NCBI GenBank assembly: GCA_947373775.1 | Contig: CANBZE010000091.1 | Location: forward strand, 1 to 7,259 | From: Alphaproteobacteria bacterium | GTDB taxonomy: Bacteria > Pseudomonadota > Alphaproteobacteria > Micropepsales > Micropepsaceae | DNA: 7,259 nucleotides | Direction of reading: 5' to 3' | Shown here: positions 1 through 5,273 of the stretch, one piece after another | Position numbering within the stretch: position 1 is the stretch's first letter | How the letters are laid out: the number at the start of each line of letters is the position of its first letter | Translations under genes and position numbers: made by a program | The notes under the pieces: generated by a model | What the model saw: the letters and a program-made list of their open reading frames with translations, nothing else | Database searches by the model: none | Told to the model about the DNA's origin: nothing

Positions 1-81
1 GCTGACATGTCCAATTCGGCCCCGTCGCGCGATTTTCACGCGCTTTATCCGTAGCCGGATGACATGCCGCGCCGGGAATAA

Positions 82-142
82 CGGTTAACCGCCGCGATTC
101 ATCGCTTCGTCGCATCCGCGCAACAAAAGATTCGCGCGAAGC
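82..142. promoter_or_regulatory. Possible regulatory region ahead of the plcP-like gene
   Basis: This stretch lies within the 179 bp before the first gene, where I see no coding region I trust. It holds a 10-bp palindrome (CGGTTAACCG, 82-91), two GATTC pentamers (96-100 and 129-133) that match the GANTC site of the alphaproteobacterial methylase CcrM, and a second 10-bp palindrome (TTCGCGCGAA, 131-140). GCTTCG at 104-109 and CGAAGC at 137-142 also form an inverted repeat. I could not find a convincing -35/-10 pair. Pairs of GANTC sites occur in some cell-cycle promoters of this class, but any role here is inference. Confidence 0.25.
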
Positions 143-168
143 ATCTATCTCGCAGCCCAGATAAGGCT

Positions 169-172
169 GGAG
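169..172 (+). promoter_or_regulatory. Ribosome binding site of the plcP-like gene
   Basis: GGAG lies 7 bases before the ATG at 180. This spacing is normal for a Shine-Dalgarno site and supports 180 as the start, even though the phosphoesterase domain only begins near residue 37. Confidence 0.6.
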
Positions 173-179
173 ACACCCG

Positions 180-1085
180 ATGGCCGAAGTTGCGTGGTTT
201 GAAAATGCGCTGGGAAATTTCGTTATTCCCCGCGCCGCCGTCCCCTCCGCCGCCGTCACCGATACCGCCCATTTCAAACGGCATCGCACCATCTTCATTT
301 CCGATACGCATCTGGGCACGCGCGGCTGCAAGGCCGAAGCCCTGGCCGATTTCCTGGCGCACAATGACTGCGCCACGCTGTTTCTGGTGGGTGACATTGT
401 CGATGGCTGGAGACTGAAGCGCCGCTGGTACTGGACGGAGGCACAGTCTCAAGTCATCGGCGAAATCTTGCGCAAGGTGGACAACGGCACGCGGGTGATC
501 TTCGTGCCGGGCAATCACGACGAGTTCGCGCGCGAATATGCCGGCCGGCTGTTCGCCGGCGTGGAAGTGATCCAGGAAGCCATCCATGAAACCGCTAACG
601 GCAAGCGGCTGTGGGTACTGCATGGCGACCGCTTCGACGGCGTGATTTCCTTCGCCAAGTGGCTGGCCCATGCCGGCGACTGGGCCTATGGCTGGGCGCT
701 GCGCTTCAATGATCTGCTGTTCCGCGTACGCAAGCGCATGGGCCTGCCCTACTGGTCGCTGTCGGCCTTCCTCAAGCACAAGGTCAAGAACGCGGTGGAG
801 TACATCTCCCGCTTCGAGGAGATCGTGGCGAGCCAAGCCAGATTGCGCGGCGTGGACGGGGTGGTGTGCGGCCATATCCACCACGCCGAAATCCGCGAGA
901 TCGGCGGCATCATCTATCACAACGACGGAGACTGGGTTGAAAGCTGCAGCGCCCTTGTCGAAGATGCCCATGGGAATATGGAGATTCTTCGCTGGGCAGA
1001 TCCTTCACAGAGACGCGCCGCAAGAAGCCCGGCTCCGCTTGCCGCCCCTCACGGCAGGGTCAAGGGCGCGGCTGTACCCGCGTAG
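180..1085 (+). CDS. plcP: PlcP-like calcineurin-type phosphoesterase (putative phospholipase C)
   Basis: This 301-residue protein belongs to the calcineurin-like metallophosphoesterases, in the group near LpxH (UDP-2,3-diacylglucosamine hydrolase). The full metal-site set is visible: SDTHLG (41-46), GDIVDGW (71-77), GNHDE (111-115), LHGD (147-150) and GHIHH (231-235). I favour PlcP over LpxH because of the wording between the motifs (GTRGCKAEALADFL, WRLKRRWYW, GDWVESC at 250-256), which matches what I recall of the Sinorhizobium PlcP, and because a GT4 glycosyltransferase follows directly. PlcP removes the phosphorylated headgroup from phospholipids such as phosphatidylcholine under phosphate starvation, leaving diacylglycerol. 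I see no signal peptide or membrane helix, so it probably acts on the inner face of the inner membrane. About 36 residues precede the domain, and an Ala/Pro/Arg-rich tail follows residue 275. LpxH-like activity is not excluded. The family is certain; the exact substrate is inferred. Confidence 0.8.
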   Translation: MAEVAWFENALGNFVIPRAAVPSAAVTDTAHFKRHRTIFISDTHLGTRGCKAEALADFLAHNDCATLFLVGDIVDGWRLKRRWYWTEAQSQVIGEILRKVDNGTRVIFVPGNHDEFAREYAGRLFAGVEVIQEAIHETANGKRLWVLHGDRFDGVISFAKWLAHAGDWAYGWALRFNDLLFRVRKRMGLPYWSLSAFLKHKVKNAVEYISRFEEIVASQARLRGVDGVVCGHIHHAEIREIGGIIYHNDGDWVESCSALVEDAHGNMEILRWADPSQRRAARSPAPLAAPHGRVKGAAVPA

Positions 1086-1100
1086 GTCAGAACGCCTGCA

Positions 1101-1119
1101 GCCGGGACCGATTCCCGGC
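1101..1119 (+). promoter_or_regulatory. Hairpin touching the agt-like start codon
   Basis: GCCGGGA (1101-1107) and TCCCGGC (1113-1119) form a perfect 7-bp stem with a 5-base loop. The stem ends one base before the GTG at 1120, and its left arm holds the only Shine-Dalgarno-like bases (GGGA, 1104-1107). In mRNA it could hide that site and lower or gate translation of the second gene. The pairing is seen directly; the function is inferred. Confidence 0.35.
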
Positions 1120-2169
1120 GTGGCGGCACGTTTGAAGATCCTCATCGTCACCGATGCCTGGTCACCGCAGGTGAACGGCGTGGTGCGCACGCTCGAGATT
1201 TTGGGCAAGGACCTCGCCGCATTGGGCCACACTGTGCGCACCATCACGCCTTTGGGGCGGCGCACCTTTCCCATGCCGACCTATCCGGAAATCCGCCTGG
1301 CCTTTTTCCAGCGCGCGGCGATGACGCGCGAGATCCGCGAATTCGCCCCCGATGCGGTGCACATCGCCACCGAAGGCAGTTTGGGCCTGACGGCGCGGCG
1401 CATCTGCCTCAAACACGGCATCGCCTTCACCACCGCCTTCCACACCCGCTTTGCCGAATATGTCCATGCGCGCTTTCGCTTGGTGCCCGAACGCGTGATC
1501 TGGCGCTGGCTGCGCTGGTTCCACCATCCCGCCACCGCGGTGATGGTGGCGACCCAGACGCTCAAGCGCGAGCTGGCCGGCCACGGCTTTCAGCATCTGC
1601 GCATCTGGTCGCGCGGCGTGGATATCGAAAAATTCCATCCCATCGCCGATGCGCGCCATCCCTTCGAGGGGCCGGTGTGGATCACTGTCGGCCGGGTCGC
1701 GGTGGAGAAGAACATCGAGGCGTTCCTGGCCCTCGACATTCCCGGCACCAAGGTGGTGGTGGGCGATGGCCCGGCCAAGAGCGCGCTGTCGCGCAAATAC
1801 CCCAAGGCCCAGTTCCTGGGTGCCCTGACCGGCGAAGCCCTGACGCGGGCCTATGCCGGCAGCGACGTCTTCGTCTTTCCCAGCCGCACCGACACCTTCG
1901 GCCTGGTGACACTGGAGGCCCTGGCCTGCGGGCTGACCGTGGCGGCCTATCCGGTGGAAGGCCCCCGCGACGTGGTGGGGCCGGACGTGCCGGGCGGCAG
2001 CGATGTGGCGGTACTGGACGAGGACTTGGCCACAGCCTGCCTGGGCGCCCTGGCGCTGGCGCGCAGTCCCCGCCCCTTAACCCCCCGGGCCTTTGCCGAA
2101 AGCCATTCCTGGCGGTCCTGTACCCTCCAGTTCCTGGGCAATATCGCGGTCGAGCCGGACCTCGACTAA
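1120..2169 (+). CDS. agt: GT4 glycosyltransferase, Agt/SQD2-like (putative diacylglycerol glycosyltransferase)
   Basis: This is a 349-residue GT-B enzyme of family GT4. The N-terminal domain opens with KILIVTDAWSPQVNGVVRTL (6-25), the first strand and Gly-containing loop seen in MgtA, SQD2 and related lipid or mannosyl transferases. The C-terminal donor domain starts at WITVGRVAVEKN (187-198), followed by VVVGDGP (212-218) and the E-x7-E region DTFGLVTLEALACG (258-271). The first acidic residue there is Asp, as in the TDTFG subgroup, and the second is Glu266. No signal peptide or clear membrane helix is seen, so the enzyme is probably peripheral on the inner leaflet. It lies 34 bp after the PlcP-like gene. 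In rhizobia and marine alphaproteobacteria Agt makes glucosyl- or glucuronosyl-diacylglycerol from the diacylglycerol that PlcP releases. I chose GTG 1120 because the frame is open far upstream over the previous gene; TTG 1132 is the alternative start and gives MKILIV. A mannosyltransferase for another lipid remains possible. Confidence 0.78.
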   Translation: MAARLKILIVTDAWSPQVNGVVRTLEILGKDLAALGHTVRTITPLGRRTFPMPTYPEIRLAFFQRAAMTREIREFAPDAVHIATEGSLGLTARRICLKHGIAFTTAFHTRFAEYVHARFRLVPERVIWRWLRWFHHPATAVMVATQTLKRELAGHGFQHLRIWSRGVDIEKFHPIADARHPFEGPVWITVGRVAVEKNIEAFLALDIPGTKVVVGDGPAKSALSRKYPKAQFLGALTGEALTRAYAGSDVFVFPSRTDTFGLVTLEALACGLTVAAYPVEGPRDVVGPDVPGGSDVAVLDEDLATACLGALALARSPRPLTPRAFAESHSWRSCTLQFLGNIAVEPDLD

Positions 2170-2219
2170 CCCGTTCTCCGCAAGGGCTTATCGGCAGCCC
2201 TGAGACAGGCTAGAACGGG
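2170..2219. repeat. Nested inverted repeat after the agt-like gene
   Basis: CCCGTTCT (2170-2177) pairs with AGAACGGG (2212-2219). Inside it, AGGGCT (2183-2188) pairs with AGCCCT (2196-2201). The RNA could fold as a two-tier stem that starts at the base after the stop codon and ends 26 bases before the next start. No T tract follows, so it is not a classical intrinsic terminator. It could be a processing or stability element, an attenuator, or a weak terminator that separates the lipid-remodelling pair from the glycosylation genes. A poor -35/-10-like pair (TTATCG, 17 bases, TAGAAC) lies in the same stretch, too weak to call. Confidence 0.45.
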
Positions 2220-2245
2220 CACGAAAGCCTAGGTTCCCGCGCCAT

Positions 2246-3850
2246 ATGCCCCCGTCCCAACGCCTTACGGCCCGCGAATATGCGTTCCTTGGCTTGGGAC
2301 TGTTGTTCTGGGCCGGGTTCGTCATCCTGCTGGGCAAGGACACCAGCTGGGACTTCCGCAATTACCACTGGTACGCGCCCTATGCGCTGCTGAACCACCG
2401 CATGGGGATGGACGTGGCGGTGGCCCACCAGGCCAGCTACTACAACCCCTATCTCGATCTGCCCTTCTACTGGCTGGCGACCCATACCCGCGCCTGGATC
2501 GTGCTGGGCGTGCTGGGCGCGGCGCAGGGCGCCAACATGGTGCCGCTCTACCTGATCGCGCGCGCCTCGCTGCGGGTGAAGGCCAGCGCGTCCGACATCA
2601 AGATCATGGCCGGCGCCCTGTCACTGCTGGGCATGGTGGGCGCGCTGACGCTGACCGAGTTCGGTACCACCTATTACGACAATGTGATGAGCGTATTCCT
2701 CCTGACGGGGCTGGCGATCCTTGTGCTCAAGCGCGATGTGCTGCGCGAAGGCCCGTTGGGCAAGGCGGCGCTGATCGCGGGGGTTGCCGGTCTTTGCACC
2801 GGCATGGCGATGGGCCTGAAACTGCCGGAGATGCCGTTCTGCGTCGGCTTTGCCGCCGCCCTGGTGGCGCTGGGCGGAAGCTGGAAACATCAAGTCGTGC
2901 GTCTGATTGCGGGCGGCATCGCCGGCGTGATCGGTTTTGCGATCTTCAGCGGGCCGTGGATGCTTTACATGTACCATCTCACCGGCAATCCGCTGTTTCC
3001 CTATTTCAACGAATACTGGAAATCGCCGCTGGCGCTGGCGGCGCCTTACCGCGACCTGCGTTTTGTGCCCGCCTTCCGGCCCTGGTGGCAGCAGCTTTTC
3101 TTCCCCGTGCTGTTCACCATCGACTGGCATGTCGCCGACGATCTGGGCTTCCAGGACATCCGGGTCATGCTGGCTTATCTCCTGGTGATCGCGGCGGGCG
3201 CGATGTGGCTGCTGCGGCGCCAGAGCCGCGATACTTTGCTGGAAAGCCGCACCTCGCTGATCCTGATCGCCTTCTTTGCCGCCAGCTATTTCGCCTGGCT
3301 GAAATTCTTCGCCATCTACCGCTACATCATCATCTACGAGATGATGGCGCCGCTGCTGATCATTGCGGCGGTGGGCCTGTTGCCGATGTCCCGGCGCAGT
3401 CGCTACCTGGCGCTGGGAGCCTTGTGCGCCGCCTGTCTTCTCACCGCCCGCAGCGATTTCCTGGAACGGGCGCCGATCGAGGAGCCTTATGTGGACGCGG
3501 CCCTGCCGCCCATTCCCCATCCTGACAAGACAATCGTGGTGATGACGGGCGATGCGCCGATGGGCTTCATCGCCACCACCCTGCCGCCCCAGATCCCGGT
3601 GCTGCGGATCGACGGCTGGATGGTGCAGCCGCGCGACGGCACCAAAATGACCAGGGACATGATGCGCCGGGTGGCGGCGCATATGGCGGGCGGCGGCGAC
3701 ATCTACCTGATCGCTGAGGCTGCCGACATGACCCGCGCCAGAGGCGCCCTGGCTGATTACCGCCTGGCGATCCGCTGGCCCGAATGCCAGCAATTCGATA
3801 CAAACCTGATCGGCACTTATCAGTGGTGCCCGCTCGCGAGGAAGTCGTGA
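2246..3850 (+). CDS. Polytopic GT-C-like membrane glycosyltransferase
   Basis: This 534-residue protein has roughly 10-11 membrane helices by eye, with clear ones near residues 12-30, 83-105, 120-140, 147-161, 172-190, 217-240, 305-323, 337-355, 360-380 and 386-400. A soluble C-terminal part (about 401-534) follows and holds a late Cys pair (514, 528). After the first helix comes a periplasmic loop with WDFRNYHWY (35-43) and a Tyr/Pro-rich stretch YYNPYLDLPFYW (65-76). An Asp in the first outer loop is the hallmark of GT-C enzymes that use polyprenyl-phosphate sugars, so Asp36 is the likely catalytic residue. The next two genes encode a GT2 of the type that makes such sugars and a GtrA-type protein, which supports this role. 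The acceptor is unknown. The Shine-Dalgarno signal is weak (AGG, 2231-2233, 12 bases away), but no better start exists. The end overlaps the next gene by 4 bp. GT-C family membership is inferred from topology, motif and neighbours. Confidence 0.75.
   Translation: MPPSQRLTAREYAFLGLGLLFWAGFVILLGKDTSWDFRNYHWYAPYALLNHRMGMDVAVAHQASYYNPYLDLPFYWLATHTRAWIVLGVLGAAQGANMVPLYLIARASLRVKASASDIKIMAGALSLLGMVGALTLTEFGTTYYDNVMSVFLLTGLAILVLKRDVLREGPLGKAALIAGVAGLCTGMAMGLKLPEMPFCVGFAAALVALGGSWKHQVVRLIAGGIAGVIGFAIFSGPWMLYMYHLTGNPLFPYFNEYWKSPLALAAPYRDLRFVPAFRPWWQQLFFPVLFTIDWHVADDLGFQDIRVMLAYLLVIAAGAMWLLRRQSRDTLLESRTSLILIAFFAASYFAWLKFFAIYRYIIIYEMMAPLLIIAAVGLLPMSRRSRYLALGALCAACLLTARSDFLERAPIEEPYVDAALPPIPHPDKTIVVMTGDAPMGFIATTLPPQIPVLRIDGWMVQPRDGTKMTRDMMRRVAAHMAGGGDIYLIAEAADMTRARGALADYRLAIRWPECQQFDTNLIGTYQWCPLARKS
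3838..3844 (+). promoter_or_regulatory. Ribosome binding site that sets the GT2 start
   Basis: GAGGAAG lies just before GTG 3847 and is the best Shine-Dalgarno match in the operon. It supports GTG 3847 over the in-frame ATG at 3784, which would add 21 residues before the GT2 domain and overlap the previous gene by 67 bp. Confidence 0.65.
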
Positions 3851-4770
3851 AGATTGCAGTCCTGGTGCCCTGCTACAATGAGGAAGCCGCCATCGCCACG
3901 GTGGTGACGGACTTCCGCGCCGCCCTGCCCGGCGCCGTCATCTATGTTTATGACAACAATTCCAGGGACCAGACCTCGGCCCGCGCCGCCGAGGCGGGCG
4001 GGGTGGTCCGCAATGAATCGCGCCAGGGCAAGGGCAATGTGGTGCGCCGCATGTTCGCCGACATCGAGGCCGACATCTATGTGCTGGTGGACGGCGACGA
4101 CACCTATGATGCGGGCGCCGCATCCCGCATGATTTCCCAGATGATCGGCGAGGGCGCCGATCTTCTGACCGCCCGGCGCATCCATACCGACGCCGCCGCC
4201 TATCGCCCCGGCCATGTCCTGGGCAACCGGCTGCTGACGGGCCTGACCTCGCTGCTGTTCAATGTGCACCTGTCGGACATGCTGAGCGGCTACCGGGTTT
4301 TCTCGCGGCGCTTTGTCAAAAGCTTTCCTTTCACCGCCGAGGGCTTCGCCATCGAAACCGAGCTGACCGTCCATGCCGTGCGGCTGATGATGCCTATGTC
4401 GGAAATGGACACACGCTACAAGGAGCGCCCGGTGGGCTCGGTGAGCAAGCTGAACACCTATCGCGACGGCTTCCGCATCCTGGGGACCATCGGCTATCTG
4501 GTGCGCGAGGAGCGTCCACTGGTGTTCTTCGCCACCATCGCGTTTTTGTTCGCCGCCATGGCGGCGATCATCGGCGCGCCCGTGGTGTCCGACTATCTCC
4601 TTACCGGGCTGGTGCCGCGCCTTCCCACCGCGGTGCTGGCCACCGGCCTGATGGTGATCGCCTTCCTGTCGCTGACTTGCGGCTTGATCCTGGACACGGT
4701 GACGCGTGGCCGCTGGGAGGCCAAGCGCATGGCTTATCTCGCCATTCCCGGCCCCGCCGATCTGTCGTGA
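3847..4770 (+). CDS. GT2 polyprenyl-phosphate glycosyltransferase (GtrB/DPM1-like)
   Basis: This 307-residue protein starts directly with the GT2 fold: MKIAVLVPCYNEE (1-13), then YVYDNNSRDQT (34-43), the GKGNVVRRMF stretch (61-70) and the DXD-type metal/nucleotide site LVDGDDTYD (80-88). SGYR (147-150) and GFAIETEL (166-173) match the acceptor-side motifs of dolichyl/undecaprenyl-phosphate sugar transferases. Two C-terminal membrane helices (about 225-243 and 262-284) anchor it, as in GtrB and ArnC relatives. It should transfer one sugar from a nucleotide donor to a polyprenyl phosphate on the cytoplasmic side; the sugar cannot be read from the sequence. Its GTG start overlaps the TGA of the GT-C-like gene (GTGA), and its own TGA overlaps the next GTG in the same way, which suggests coupled translation and balanced amounts of the three proteins. 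Confidence 0.88.
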   Translation: MKIAVLVPCYNEEAAIATVVTDFRAALPGAVIYVYDNNSRDQTSARAAEAGGVVRNESRQGKGNVVRRMFADIEADIYVLVDGDDTYDAGAASRMISQMIGEGADLLTARRIHTDAAAYRPGHVLGNRLLTGLTSLLFNVHLSDMLSGYRVFSRRFVKSFPFTAEGFAIETELTVHAVRLMMPMSEMDTRYKERPVGSVSKLNTYRDGFRILGTIGYLVREERPLVFFATIAFLFAAMAAIIGAPVVSDYLLTGLVPRLPTAVLATGLMVIAFLSLTCGLILDTVTRGRWEAKRMAYLAIPGPADLS

Positions 4771-5195
4771 AAAGACTGGTCTCGGCCCTTTCGCGCCATG
4801 CCTTTGTGCGTTTCGCCATCATCGGCGGGCTGGGCTATTTCGTCGCCGCCGGGATTCTGGCCTTTTGCAGCGATGTGCTGAAGCTGGACTTCGCCGCCGC
4901 CAATGCCTTTTCCATTTTCCTGTCCATGTGTTTCACATGGCTGGGCAACCGCTACTTCACCTTCCGGGAGCGGCGGGCGCGCGGGCTTTCCGGCATGGCG
5001 CAGGAATGGCTGAAATTCACCGGCGCCAATGCGGTGGGCGCGGTGGTGAATTACGCCACCGCGCTGCTTCTGGTGCATTACGCGCCCGAGCCCTTCAACA
5101 ACAAGTTCGTGGCCCAGGCCTGCGGCGTACTGACGGGCCTGGCCTTCAATTTCACCCTGTCCAGCCGGATGGTATTCCGAAAGCCGGTCATATGA
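4767..5195 (+). CDS. GtrA-family membrane protein (putative lipid-linked sugar flippase)
   Basis: This is a 142-residue protein with four membrane helices (about 13-34, 43-60, 84-104, 114-132), the normal size and topology for the GtrA family. Two half-repeats show the family signature: TWLGNRYFTF (57-66) after helix 2 and NFTLSSRMVF (128-137) after helix 4, each with a basic residue and a final aromatic. In phage and Shigella systems GtrA is proposed to move undecaprenyl-phosphate glucose from the inner to the outer leaflet. Here it would supply the GT-C-like enzyme with the product of the GT2. I chose GTG 4767, which forms a GTGA overlap with the GT2 stop. The open frame runs 30 codons further upstream, but that part lies inside the GT2 gene and does not resemble GtrA. 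There is no clear Shine-Dalgarno site, so translation is probably coupled. Confidence 0.9.
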   Translation: MKRLVSALSRHAFVRFAIIGGLGYFVAAGILAFCSDVLKLDFAAANAFSIFLSMCFTWLGNRYFTFRERRARGLSGMAQEWLKFTGANAVGAVVNYATALLLVHYAPEPFNNKFVAQACGVLTGLAFNFTLSSRMVFRKPVI

Positions 5196-5210
5196 CTGCC
5201 CCGCTGATCC

Positions 5211-5273
5211 ATGCCTAAAGCCTGGCTTGCCGCGCTTGTGTTTCTGGCGGCGTTCGGCCGTGAGGCACAGGCC
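5211..5273 (+). other. Sec signal peptide of the exported Cys/His protein
   Basis: The first 21 residues have a short start with one Lys (MPKAW), a hydrophobic core (LAALVFLAAFG) and a cleavage region ending AQA before Asp22, which fits signal peptidase I. There is no lipobox Cys and no twin-arginine motif, so the mature protein should be periplasmic or secreted. Confidence 0.75.

Noticed and set aside
2..66. Pho-box-like half-sites (CTGACAT at 2-8 and ATGACATG at 59-66) upstream of the plcP-like gene
   Set aside because: A PhoB site needs two half-sites about 11 bp apart on the same strand. Neither has such a partner inside the window. A partner for the first would lie before base 1, so PhoB control is plausible from the gene content but not shown.
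99..971. Open frame of 290 codons on the minus strand opposite the plcP-like gene
   Set aside because: It lies antisense to a gene with intact catalytic motifs, has shadow-like composition and no recognisable domain.
670..1119. N-terminal 150-codon extension of the GT4 frame overlapping the plcP-like gene
   Set aside because: The extension is Arg/Ser/Ala-rich without domain features, and it overlaps most of a gene with conserved motifs. The GT4 fold starts immediately after GTG 1120.
2621..3793. Open frame of 390 codons on the minus strand inside the GT-C-like gene
   Set aside because: It is a codon-bias shadow rich in His, Gln and Gly, with no motif, while the plus-strand frame encodes clear membrane helices.
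3784..3846. Longer GT2 start at ATG 3784
   Set aside because: It would overlap the GT-C-like gene by 67 bp and add 21 residues before the GT2 first strand, while GTG 3847 has a strong Shine-Dalgarno site and a 4-bp overlap.
2246..5195. Prophage-borne gtr serotype-conversion cassette
   Set aside because: The gene order is the reverse of phage cassettes, no integrase, attachment site or tRNA is seen, and base composition appears uniform with the neighbouring genes.
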